A DNA stretch of 16,148 nt, taken from positions 1 to 16,148 of the forward strand of contig JANXVP010000219.1 of NCBI GenBank assembly GCA_025351615.1, given 5' to 3'. The translations under genes and the position numbers were made by a program. The notes under the pieces were generated by a model, which was not told where the DNA came from, did not search any database, and worked only from the letters and a program-made list of their open reading frames with translations. The stretch comes from Ramlibacter sp. Lineage in GTDB: Bacteria; Pseudomonadota; Gammaproteobacteria; Burkholderiales; Burkholderiaceae_C. Shown here piece by piece: positions 1 to 7,763 of this stretch (the stretch's first letter is position 1; every line of letters begins with the position of its first letter).

Positions 1-1437
1 GTCATCGCCAGCTTCGAAGCGCGGCGCGCCGAGATCGTGCGTCAGCTCGCCGCGGCGGCGGCGAAGGTGGGCGGCGGCGCGCGGGTGATCGATGACGCGG
101 AGCTACTGCTCGACGAGGTCACCGGCCTGGTCGAGCGGCCGAACGTGCTGACCTGCCAGTTCGAAACTGAATTTCTCGAAGTGCCGCAGGAATGCCTGAT
201 CCTCACGATGAAGGCCAACCAGAAGTACTTTCCGCTGCTGGACGCAAAGGGCAAGCTGACCAACCGGTTTCTGGTGGTCAGCAACATTCGTCCCGACGAT
301 GCGAGCGCCGTGATCCAGGGCAACGAGCGCGTGGTGCGGCCCCGGCTGGCCGACGCGAAATTCTTTTTCGATCAGGACCGCAAGAGGACGCTGGCCTCGC
401 GCGTGGCGCAGCTCGGCAAAGTGGTCTATCACAACAAGCTGGGCACACAGGGGGAACGCACTGGCCGGGTGCGTACGATCGCCGGTGCGATCGCGCAGGA
501 GCTTGGAGGCGCGACGCTGGCAGCGCAGGCCGACGAAGCGGCGATGCTGGCGAAAGCCGATCTCGTCACCGACATGGTGGGCGAGTTCCCGGAACTGCAG
601 GGCACCATGGGCCGCTACTACGCGCTCAACGACAAGCTGCCGGCCGAGGTGGCGGATGCCATCGAGGACCACTACAAGCCCCGCTTTGCCGGCGACGAAC
701 TTCCGCGCAGCCGCGCCGGCCTGGTGGTCGCGCTGGCGGATAAGCTCGAAACACTGGCGGGCCTGTTTTCGATCGGGCAGTTGCCCACCGGCGACAAGGA
801 TCCCTTCGCGCTGCGCCGCCACGCGCTGGGAGTGGTGCGGATGTTGATGGAACGGGAGTTGCCGCTGTCGCTCGACGCCCTGCTCGGCGAAGCGGTGGCC
901 CTCTTTCCCGCCGCCGCCCCGGACACCGCCAGACTGCTGTCGGCTTTCGTCTCCGACCGCCTGGCCGGGCTGCTGCGCGAGCGGGGCTACAGCGCGCAGC
1001 AAGTCGATGCGGTCGTCGGCCTGGGCCTGCAACGCCTGGTCGACGTGCCGAAGCGGCTGGCCGCGGTGCGCGCCTTTGCCGCGCTGCCCGAGGCGCCGGC
1101 GCTTGCCGCAGCCAACAAGCGGATCTCCAACATCCTGAAGAAGGCCGGGGAGGCCGACGCGCACGTCAGCGAGGCACTCCTGCAGGAGCCCGCCGAGCAG
1201 GACCTGTATGCGGCGATGAAGGACATCGCCCCGCGGGCCGCGGCGCAATTCGAATCCGGCGATTACACGGCCTCCCTGCAGACACTGGCGGCATTGCGCG
1301 CTCCGGTCGACGCCTTCTTCGACGGCGTGATGGTCAACGCCGAACAGTCCGACCTGCGCCTGAACCGGCTCGGTTTGCTGGCCACGCTGCACCAGGCCAT
1401 GAACCGCGTGGCGGACCTGTCCCGCCTGGCGGCGTAA
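1..1437 (+). CDS. glyS: Glycyl-tRNA synthetase beta subunit, 3' part
   Basis: This is the beta subunit of the bacterial alpha2-beta2 glycyl-tRNA synthetase, which charges tRNA-Gly in the cytoplasm; the beta chain mainly recognises the tRNA. The reading frame is open from base 1, so the start codon lies upstream. The 478 codons present are about two thirds of the usual ~690-720 residue protein. Family blocks visible include KFFFDQDRK (just after position 355), VTDMVGEFPELQGTMG (about 565-612), the GDKDPFALRR block (about 790-822) and RISNILKKAGEA (about 1120-1155). The C-terminal part is the helical DALR-like anticodon-binding region. It ends with TAA, 7 bases before gmhB on the same strand, suggesting co-transcription. 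glyQ (alpha subunit) would be expected upstream but is outside the window. Identification is firm; only the 5' end is missing. Confidence 0.97.
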   Translation, partial: VIASFEARRAEIVRQLAAAAAKVGGGARVIDDAELLLDEVTGLVERPNVLTCQFETEFLEVPQECLILTMKANQKYFPLLDAKGKLTNRFLVVSNIRPDDASAVIQGNERVVRPRLADAKFFFDQDRKRTLASRVAQLGKVVYHNKLGTQGERTGRVRTIAGAIAQELGGATLAAQADEAAMLAKADLVTDMVGEFPELQGTMGRYYALNDKLPAEVADAIEDHYKPRFAGDELPRSRAGLVVALADKLETLAGLFSIGQLPTGDKDPFALRRHALGVVRMLMERELPLSLDALLGEAVALFPAAAPDTARLLSAFVSDRLAGLLRERGYSAQQVDAVVGLGLQRLVDVPKRLAAVRAFAALPEAPALAAANKRISNILKKAGEADAHVSEALLQEPAEQDLYAAMKDIAPRAAAQFESGDYTASLQTLAALRAPVDAFFDGVMVNAEQSDLRLNRLGLLATLHQAMNRVADLSRLAA

Positions 1438-1444
1438 CGGACGC

Positions 1445-2020
1445 ATGATGAAACTTGTCATCCTCGACCGCGACGGGACCATCAACGCCGACAGCGACGA
1501 ATTCATCAAGTCACCCGAAGAATGGCTGCCCTTGCCGGGCGCGCTGGAGGCCATCGCGCGCTTGAACCACGCGGGCTGGCATTGCGTGATCGCTTCCAAC
1601 CAGTCGGGCCTGGGCCGGGGCCTGTTCGATGTGGGCTCCTTCAATGCGATGCACGCCAAAATGCACAAGATGCTGGCGGCGCAAGGCGGCCGCATCGACG
1701 CCGTGTTCTTTTGTCCGCACACCGCCGAAGACAACTGCCTGTGCCGCAAGCCCCTGCCCGGGCTGTTCGAGCAGATCGGCGAGCGCTTCGGCATCGAGCT
1801 CAAGGGAACGCCGGTGGTCGGGGACGGCTTGCGCGACCTGCAGGCAGGCGTGCTGGTCGGCTGCGAGCCGCATTTGGTGTTGACCGGCAAAGGCGCACCG
1901 CTGCGCGGCATGCCGCTGCCCGAGCCATTTCCTGCCGGCACCACCGTGCACGAGGACCTCGGTGCGTTCGCCGATTGGCTGATCGCTCGCCACGCACTTT
2001 CCAGGACCACGGTCGCCTGA
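1445..2020 (+). CDS. gmhB: D-glycero-beta-D-manno-heptose 1,7-bisphosphate 7-phosphatase
   Basis: HAD-superfamily phosphatase that removes the 7-phosphate from heptose 1,7-bisphosphate in the cytoplasmic ADP-heptose pathway, supplying the inner core of lipopolysaccharide. The protein is 191 residues, normal for the family. The catalytic DRDGT motif is at residues 8-12, with nucleophile D8 and acid/base D10. SNQSG (51-55) supplies HAD motif II. The zinc-binding loop typical of GmhB is complete: C90, H92, C98 and C100. RKP follows at 101-103, and VVGDGLRDLQAG (124-135) is the Mg-binding motif IV. ATGATG gives two possible starts, 1445 and 1448; the second gives the common MKLVILDRDGT beginning. 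No strong ribosome binding site separates them. It lies 7 bases after glyS and 19 bases before plsC, an arrangement familiar from Burkholderiales. A histidinol-phosphatase-like HAD is less likely because of the zinc loop. Confidence 0.94.
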   Translation: MMKLVILDRDGTINADSDEFIKSPEEWLPLPGALEAIARLNHAGWHCVIASNQSGLGRGLFDVGSFNAMHAKMHKMLAAQGGRIDAVFFCPHTAEDNCLCRKPLPGLFEQIGERFGIELKGTPVVGDGLRDLQAGVLVGCEPHLVLTGKGAPLRGMPLPEPFPAGTTVHEDLGAFADWLIARHALSRTTVA

Positions 2021-2039
2021 CCGTTGCTTGCCACATCCC

Positions 2040-2783
2040 ATGGCCCTGTTGCGATCGATTCTTTACGCGCTCTGGACGCTGGTGACGGTGATCCCGTGGG
2101 CCCTGTGGATGGTGACGGCATCGCTGTGGTCGAGCGGCGATCAGATTTACTGGAAAGCGGCGCGCTGGCTGCGCTGGCAGATCGACGGCGCCCGCATCCT
2201 GACGGGAATCGAGGTCCGGGTCACCGGCATGGAGAACTTGCCGACCGGCAAGACCAGCCCGGCCATCCTGCTGGTCAAGCACCAGTCCACCTACGAGACT
2301 TTCCTGATGCCGGCGATCATGCCGCACCCGCTGGCCTACGTGTTCAAGAAAGAGCTGATCTACATTCCCTTTTTCGGCTGGGCCATCGGCAGCATGGACA
2401 TGATCTACATCGACCGCAGCTTGCGGGCCCAGGCTTTCAACAAGGTGGTCGAGCAAGGCAAGCGGCTGCTGGCGCAAGGCGTGTGGGTCATCATGTTCCC
2501 CGAGGGCACGCGGATTCCACGCGGACAAAAGGGCGTGTACAAGATCGGCGGCACCCGGCTGGCGGTCGAGACCGGCGCGCCGGTGATCCCGATCGCCGTC
2601 ACGTCGGCGAAGGTCTGGCCGCGCAAGGCCTTCATCAAGCACCCGGGAATCGTGGACGTTTCGATCGGCAAGCCGATCCCCAGCCAGGGGCGCAAGGCCG
2701 ACGAACTGATGCGCGAAGTGGAAGCCTGGATCGAGAGCGAAATGCATCGCCTCGACCCGGACGCGTACGGGGAAAAAAAGTAA
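2040..2783 (+). CDS. plsC: 1-acyl-sn-glycerol-3-phosphate acyltransferase
   Basis: Acyltransferase that adds the second acyl chain to lysophosphatidic acid to make phosphatidic acid at the inner membrane, a core step of phospholipid synthesis. The protein is 247 residues from the ATG at 2040. A hydrophobic N-terminal segment (residues 5-30) probably anchors it. The catalytic block is KHQSTYE (80-86), with H81 and an acidic E86 in place of the more usual aspartate; Glu variants occur in betaproteobacterial homologues as I recall them. FPEGTR (153-158) is the glycerol-phosphate-binding motif, and PVIPIAV (181-187) is the fourth block. An in-frame TTG at 2028 would add four residues but has nothing to recommend it. 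The gene ends GAA AAA AAG TAA, an in-phase slippery heptamer followed by the stop, and the next gene begins 11 bases later in the -1 frame. Confidence 0.93.
   Translation: MALLRSILYALWTLVTVIPWALWMVTASLWSSGDQIYWKAARWLRWQIDGARILTGIEVRVTGMENLPTGKTSPAILLVKHQSTYETFLMPAIMPHPLAYVFKKELIYIPFFGWAIGSMDMIYIDRSLRAQAFNKVVEQGKRLLAQGVWVIMFPEGTRIPRGQKGVYKIGGTRLAVETGAPVIPIAVTSAKVWPRKAFIKHPGIVDVSIGKPIPSQGRKADELMREVEAWIESEMHRLDPDAYGEKK
2774..2780 (+). other. In-phase A AAA AAG slippery heptamer before plsC stop
   Basis: Seven A residues (2773-2779) followed by G are phased so that the last plsC codons read GAA AAA AAG TAA. This matches the X XXY YYZ pattern of bacterial -1 frameshift sites such as the one in dnaX. 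The -1 frame after it (starting with GTA at 2780) is exactly the frame of the downstream metallopeptidase and has no stop before that gene's ATG at 2795. A small GCTG-CTC-CAGC stem (2801-2814 region) is the only downstream structure I see. Function is unproven. Confidence 0.35.
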
Positions 2784-2794
2784 ACTTGCGACCC

Positions 2795-3703
2795 ATGCAC
2801 CGGCTGCTCCAGCTCACTCTCGATCTCTTTGAAGCCAACAGCCCCCCTCCCGCCTCTACAGAGTCGGCCCGCCCAGGGTGCGCCGCCACCGCGCTCGCAG
2901 CCCCGGCTTTGCCGTTCGACCAGGTCATGGCAGCGGCGACCTTCCGCCACCCCCAGGCCAACCGCGAGGCGCTGCTGGGCGCAACACTGGTGGCCTACCA
3001 GTTCCGGCGGGCCCGCCGCCGCAACATCGGCTTCCTCGTCGGGCCGGAGGGGCTGACCGTCACCTCGCCGAAGTGGGTGCCTTTGTACGAGATCGACGCT
3101 GCCGTCAAGAGCAAGTCGCAATGGATCCTGCGCAAGCTGGATGACGCCAACGAGCGGCGCCAGCGCATCGAATCGGCACGGATCGACTGGAAGGACGGCG
3201 CGAGCTTTCCCTTCGTCGGCGAGCCGGTGATCGTGGTGCTGGACCCGCGTCATGCGTTCGACGAGGTTGGCGCGGTGCTCAATACCGACGCCACTGCCCT
3301 GCCTGGCATGACGCGCCTGACCTTGCACGTCGGGCTGCCCCAGACCGCGTCGGCCGACCAGGTCCGCGACGCGGTGCAGGCCTGGCTGATGCGCCAGGCA
3401 AAGCGGCTGTTCGAGGAGCGGCTCAACCACTATGCGCCGCAACTCGGTGTGCAGTGGCGCAAGTTCAGCCTGAGCAGCGCCGGCACGCGCTGGGGCACAG
3501 CGCATTCCGATGGCTCCATCCGCCTGAACTGGCGGCTGATTCACTTCCGCCTGCCTGTGATCGACTATGTGGTTGCGCACGAACTGAGCCACCTGCGCGT
3601 CATGGACCACAGCCCGCGCTTCTGGGACACGGTGCGCACGGTGGTGCCCGAATACGCGCAGCTGCGCGGCCAGCTCAAGGATGAGGCCCTGCCTGCCTGG
3701 TGA
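2795..3703 (+). CDS. YgjP/DUF45-type zinc metallopeptidase family protein
   Basis: Predicted cytoplasmic zinc-dependent peptidase of the YgjP-like family (DUF45, PF01863); the physiological substrate is not known to me. The 302-residue protein has a low-complexity N-terminus (about residues 15-42, rich in P and A). A basic segment RRARRRNIGF (71-80) follows, at the usual start of the domain. A WRKFSLSSAGTRWGT block is at 221-235, and SIRLNWRL at 241-248 is a family hallmark. The active-site motif HELSH is at 262-266 with E263 as catalytic base, and H272 in DHSPRFW is the likely third zinc ligand. The family usually reads RWGSC where this protein has RWGTA. The start is the first ATG after plsC, with no clear Shine-Dalgarno sequence, so translation may depend on plsC. 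The same frame is open much further upstream, but that stretch overlaps plsC and is a shadow. Confidence 0.88.
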   Translation: MHRLLQLTLDLFEANSPPPASTESARPGCAATALAAPALPFDQVMAAATFRHPQANREALLGATLVAYQFRRARRRNIGFLVGPEGLTVTSPKWVPLYEIDAAVKSKSQWILRKLDDANERRQRIESARIDWKDGASFPFVGEPVIVVLDPRHAFDEVGAVLNTDATALPGMTRLTLHVGLPQTASADQVRDAVQAWLMRQAKRLFEERLNHYAPQLGVQWRKFSLSSAGTRWGTAHSDGSIRLNWRLIHFRLPVIDYVVAHELSHLRVMDHSPRFWDTVRTVVPEYAQLRGQLKDEALPAW

Positions 3704-3779
3704 GCGAACGGCAGCGCCGCAATGCCGACATACACTGCAGCGGTCAGCCGGGTGATCGGCGGCCATGAAGGGAGAGGCG

Positions 3780-6700
3780 ATGCAGGGCAGGCTCAGTCTG
3801 AGGGAGCGGTTGGTGATCCTCATGGTGGCGGCCATCCTGCCGCTGTTCGCCTTGTCATTCTGGCTCGCCATGCGCGAGACGCGGTCGGCGACGCAGCTCA
3901 CCCAGTCGCAGCTGAAGTTCGCCGCTTCGCTGGTCGCTGCCAACCAGGAAGCCGCCGTCGAATCGGCCCGCCAGATGCTGGGCGCAATCAGCGCAATTCC
4001 GCAATTGCGATCCGGTGGCCGCAGCCGCTGCCAGGCTTATTTCGAGAACTTGCGCGGCCGCTATCCGGTGTACCGGAACATCGGCTTGCTGGACGTGGAC
4101 GGCCGCGTTGTCTGCCAGACCAGCGGTGTATCGGATGACGCCAGCGCCGCCGGCGCCGGTTATTTCCGCGAAACCGTGTCGCAACGCCGCTTCGTCATGG
4201 GCGAAATCATCGGCGGCGGCCCGTCCGCCGGAAGTGCGATTCCGTTCGCCCTTCCGCTGGTCGAAGACGGACAGCTGACCGGTGTCGTGTTCGCAACATT
4301 GGCGCTGGACGAAGCATCGTTTGCGTTGTCCCGGATGGAATTGCCTCCCGGGGCGCGGGTGCTGATCGCCGACCGGCACGACCGCTTGTTGATGGAGCAT
4401 CCGGCGCGACCTTCGCTGCCTTTGCCGCGAATCCTGCGCAACCGCGACCTGCTGCAAGCCGCACGAACCATGGCGGCCGGCGCGGGAGAAGGCCCGGACC
4501 AGTTGGGCGAAGAGCGGATTTATGCCTTCACGCCCACCCGGGTGCCGGGGAAAGAGGGCGTCCTCGCGATCGTCAGCATCGACAAGGCGACGGTGCTCAG
4601 TGGAACGCTCGCAACTCTGCGCCAGGAGCTGCTGGTGCTGGCCCTGACTCTGCTGGCCGGCATCGCCGCCGCATGGTGGCTCGGTGGCCGGGTGATTGTC
4701 TGGCCGGCGCGGGAGATCGTCGGCGCGGTGCGGCGGCTGGAGTCGGGCGAACTCGATGTCCGCATTCCGATGCAGGATCACCGGCTCCGCGGCGAGTTCG
4801 CGCGCATCGCCGCTGCGTTCAACCTGATGGCGCAATCGCTGCAGCTGCGGCAACAGGCCCGCGATGCCGAACTGGGTCGCAGCCACAGCGCCTACGCGGT
4901 GCTGGACCTGGTACTCAACAGCATGCAGGACGCACTGGTGGCGGTGAATCCTGCGGGCCAGTTCCTGATGTTCAACGAAGCCGCGAGCCGGCTGTTCCCG
5001 CTCAGGGGACCGCCGGCCTTGCTGCACCAGTGGCCGCAGCAGTACGGCATGTACCACGCCGACGGCACCACCTTCTATCAGCCGGACGAATTGCCGGTGG
5101 CCCGCGCGTTGCGCGGCGAAACCGGGCGCCAGCTGCAACTGCTGGTGCGCAACGCGCAGATGCCGGCGGGGCGCCTGCTGCAATGCAGCTACCAGCCTGT
5201 GCGCAGCGAGAACGGCATCAGCGGTGGCCTGGTGGTGTTCACCGACGTCACCGCACTGCAGCGTCTGCAGGACGAGCAGGCCTTCCAGTTCAAGCAGCTG
5301 CGGGACACGCAGCTCAAGCTGATCGAAGCCCAGCGGGTGGGGCGGATCGGCAACTGGGAGGTGAATCTGGTGAACGGACGCGGCTGGTGGTCGGGCCAGG
5401 TCTACAAGCTGTTCGGCCTGCCGCCCGAGCGGTATTCAGGATCGTTGCAGGACCTGCTGTCCCTGCTGCATCCCGACGACCGGGCCCGGCACGCCGCGGC
5501 GCGCGACCTGGCCATCAACCAGAGCCGGCCGATGAACGTGGAGTACCGGATCGTCCGGCCCGACGGCCAGGTGCTCTGGATGCACGATATCGCCGAGATG
5601 CGGCGCGGCGGCGACGGCCATCCGGTCTGGTTCGGCGGCGTGGTGCAGGACATCACCGCCCGCAAGCAGGCCGAGGCCGACCTGGTCCTGCTGCGCAAGG
5701 CGGTCGCGCAGCTCAATGACATCGTGGTCATCACGCAGGTTGAGCCGGCGTCCGGGCAGCCGCCACAGATCGTTTTTGTCAACGAAGCTTTCGAACGGGT
5801 GACCGGCTACTCCGCGCAGGAAGCCATCGGGAACACACCCCGCATGCTGCAGGGGCCGAACACGGACCGCGCCGTGGTCGAAAGAATTCGCGGCGCCATG
5901 GCCCAGTGGCAGCCGGTGCGCGAGGAGCTGGTCAACTACACCCGGGACGGACGTGAATTCTGGGTCGACATGGACGTGGTTCCTCTGGCGGGCGAACGGG
6001 GCGGTTTCTCGCACTGGATCGCCGTGGCCCGCGACGTCAGTGCGCGCAAGGAAGCCGAACGCGCGCTGCTCGAAAGCGAGCGGGAGCTGCAGCAGTTCAC
6101 GCGAATGCTGCAACGGGCGGCTGAGGCGGCACAGGACATCACCAGCCGCAAGTCGCTGCAGGAAACGCTGGAGGCCGTGGCGTCCAAATCGCGCCACGTG
6201 ATCGGCGCCCACCAGTCGGTGGTCAGTCTGACCGTGAACCAGGACTGGGCCCAGGTGGTCTCTGCGTTTTCCGTGTCCGGCAAGTACGAGACCCACCGGC
6301 AGGCCACGCCGATGCTGGACGGTTCGGGCATCTACAGCGTGGTCTGCGAGACCGGGCGGCCGCTGCGGCTGACGCACCGGGAGCTGCTGCGCCATCCGCG
6401 CTGGCGCAACTTCGGCGGCATCGACGACCATCCGTCGATTCGCGGACTGCTGGCTGTGCCGCTGGTGGACCGCAACGGCAGCAACATCGGCCTGCTGATG
6501 CTGTCCGACAAGGAAGCTGGCGATTTCAACGAACGCGACGAATACGTCGCGCTGGAGCTGTCCCAGCTGGCGTCGATCGCGATCGAGAACGCGCGGCTGT
6601 TCCAGCAGGTGGTCGACTTCAATGCGGGGCTGGAGGCGCGCATCGCCGAGCGCACTGCGGAGCTGTCACGCCAGGAGGCGCGCTACCGCGCACTGGCGGA

Positions 6701-7763
6701 ACAGGCTCCCGAGGTGGTCTGGAACGTCGACCCGCAGGGTGCGGTGACATACCTCAACCGGGCCTGGTACGAACTGGTGGGGGGGCAGCCAGACGAGTGG
6801 CTGGGACAGAAGTGGACCGAGCGCGTCCATCCGGACGACGTCGCCGGGATGCGCGCCAACTGGGAGCTGTCGCGCACGACGCTCATGCCCTACAGCGGCA
6901 CGCGACGCGTGCGCGCGCGAGACGGCAGTTACCACACGATGTCGTACCGGGGCGCCCCGGTACTGGACGAGCACGGGCAGGTCGTGTTCTGGGTTGGTAT
7001 CGATGCGGACATCACCGAGCTGAAGGCGATCGAGCTGGCCTTGCGCAGTTCGAACCAGGAGCTCGAGGCCTTCTCGTATTCGGTGTCGCACGACCTGCGC
7101 GCGCCGCTGGGCGCCATCGGTGGCTTCAACCGCGCGCTTTCGCATCGGCTGGAAGCGCTGGACGATGAACGCGCTCACCATTTCCTGGCCAGGATCCAGG
7201 CCGGTGTCGAGCGCATGGAGCAGTTGATCGACGCGCTGCTGGCGCTGGCGAAAGTGGTGCGCGCCCCGCTTCGTTACCAGGAAGTCGATCTTGGGGCGCT
7301 GGCGCATGACGCACTGGCGGGACTGCTCGAAACCGATCCCGCCCGGCGCATCGACGTCGCCGTGCAGGACAACCTGGTCGCCCTAGGGGACGCCCGGCTG
7401 ATGCGCATTGTCATGGAAAACCTGCTTGGCAATGCGTGGAAGTTCACCTCGCAGCGCGAGGGCGCGACGATCGAGGTCGGACGCCTGCCGGACAGCAAGG
7501 TGTTTTTCGTCCGCGACAACGGCGTGGGCTTCGATATGGCTTATGCCGACAAACTGTTCGGCGCGTTCCAGCGGCTGCATACCGAAGCCGAATTTCCTGG
7601 TACCGGAATCGGCCTGGCCACTGTGCGGCGGATCATCGCGCGGCACCAGGGCCGGGTCTGGGGCGAATCGCAGCTGGGGCAGGGGACGACGTTCTATTTC
7701 GTGCTGTCCGAGGCGCCGCCCCCGGCCTGGCTGGCGATTACGCCGGTCAGGACCGCTGCGTAG
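3780..7763 (+). CDS. Multi-PAS/GAF membrane sensor histidine kinase
   Basis: Large inner-membrane two-component sensor kinase of 1327 residues. Approximate domains are: TM1 11-29; periplasmic Cache-like sensor 35-280, including the YFRETVSQRRFVMGE pattern typical of double-Cache domains; TM2 284-307; HAMP 304-355; PAS1 371-493; PAS2 518-631 (PAS_3 type, ends in DITARKQAE); PAS3 640-754 (LOV-like sequence, ends in DVSARKEAE); GAF 784-943; PAS4 968-1081; HisKA 1088-1165 with phospho-acceptor H1104 in SVSHDLRAPL; and HATPase 1206-1316. The HATPase has an N box (ENLLGNAWKF), a G1 box (DNGVGF) and a G2 box (GTGIGLA). The output module resembles those of phytochrome-type kinases. The start at 3780 is chosen over 3765 because GGGAGAGG lies just before it. 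There is no receiver domain, and the next gene is convergent and unrelated, so the partner regulator is elsewhere. The ligand is unknown. The 3' end overlaps the MBL gene by 17 bases. Confidence 0.92.
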   Translation: MQGRLSLRERLVILMVAAILPLFALSFWLAMRETRSATQLTQSQLKFAASLVAANQEAAVESARQMLGAISAIPQLRSGGRSRCQAYFENLRGRYPVYRNIGLLDVDGRVVCQTSGVSDDASAAGAGYFRETVSQRRFVMGEIIGGGPSAGSAIPFALPLVEDGQLTGVVFATLALDEASFALSRMELPPGARVLIADRHDRLLMEHPARPSLPLPRILRNRDLLQAARTMAAGAGEGPDQLGEERIYAFTPTRVPGKEGVLAIVSIDKATVLSGTLATLRQELLVLALTLLAGIAAAWWLGGRVIVWPAREIVGAVRRLESGELDVRIPMQDHRLRGEFARIAAAFNLMAQSLQLRQQARDAELGRSHSAYAVLDLVLNSMQDALVAVNPAGQFLMFNEAASRLFPLRGPPALLHQWPQQYGMYHADGTTFYQPDELPVARALRGETGRQLQLLVRNAQMPAGRLLQCSYQPVRSENGISGGLVVFTDVTALQRLQDEQAFQFKQLRDTQLKLIEAQRVGRIGNWEVNLVNGRGWWSGQVYKLFGLPPERYSGSLQDLLSLLHPDDRARHAAARDLAINQSRPMNVEYRIVRPDGQVLWMHDIAEMRRGGDGHPVWFGGVVQDITARKQAEADLVLLRKAVAQLNDIVVITQVEPASGQPPQIVFVNEAFERVTGYSAQEAIGNTPRMLQGPNTDRAVVERIRGAMAQWQPVREELVNYTRDGREFWVDMDVVPLAGERGGFSHWIAVARDVSARKEAERALLESERELQQFTRMLQRAAEAAQDITSRKSLQETLEAVASKSRHVIGAHQSVVSLTVNQDWAQVVSAFSVSGKYETHRQATPMLDGSGIYSVVCETGRPLRLTHRELLRHPRWRNFGGIDDHPSIRGLLAVPLVDRNGSNIGLLMLSDKEAGDFNERDEYVALELSQLASIAIENARLFQQVVDFNAGLEARIAERTAELSRQEARYRALAEQAPEVVWNVDPQGAVTYLNRAWYELVGGQPDEWLGQKWTERVHPDDVAGMRANWELSRTTLMPYSGTRRVRARDGSYHTMSYRGAPVLDEHGQVVFWVGIDADITELKAIELALRSSNQELEAFSYSVSHDLRAPLGAIGGFNRALSHRLEALDDERAHHFLARIQAGVERMEQLIDALLALAKVVRAPLRYQEVDLGALAHDALAGLLETDPARRIDVAVQDNLVALGDARLMRIVMENLLGNAWKFTSQREGATIEVGRLPDSKVFFVRDNGVGFDMAYADKLFGAFQRLHTEAEFPGTGIGLATVRRIIARHQGRVWGESQLGQGTTFYFVLSEAPPPAWLAITPVRTAA

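Noticed and set aside
103..2121. 672-codon open frame on the minus strand opposite glyS-gmhB
   Set aside because: It lies antisense to two clearly recognised genes, crosses their boundary, and its translation is compositionally odd with no domain. It is a by-product of high GC content and codon bias.
2024..2794. Long upstream extension of the YgjP-type peptidase frame
   Set aside because: It fully overlaps plsC in another frame and encodes no recognisable domain; the ATG at 2795 gives a normal family start. It matters only for the frameshift idea.
3704..3779. Promoter before the kinase gene: TACACT at 3731-3736 with ACGGCA 17 bases upstream
   Set aside because: The -10 is plausible, but the -35 matches the consensus at only three positions; too weak to list as a feature. 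No terminator hairpin was seen in this gap either.
2405..3943. 512-codon minus-strand open frame opposite plsC and the metallopeptidase
   Set aside because: Shadow of real plus-strand genes with no recognisable motif; Q/H/R-rich translation typical of reverse-frame GC-rich DNA.
3855..5183. 442-codon minus-strand open frame inside the kinase gene (and a similar one at 5436-6431)
   Set aside because: Both lie entirely within the well-supported kinase reading frame and show no family motifs.
5695..6050. Calling PAS3 a true LOV blue-light receptor
   Set aside because: The essential cysteine is absent (proline at that place), and the GNTPR-type PAS is widespread in non-photosensory kinases.
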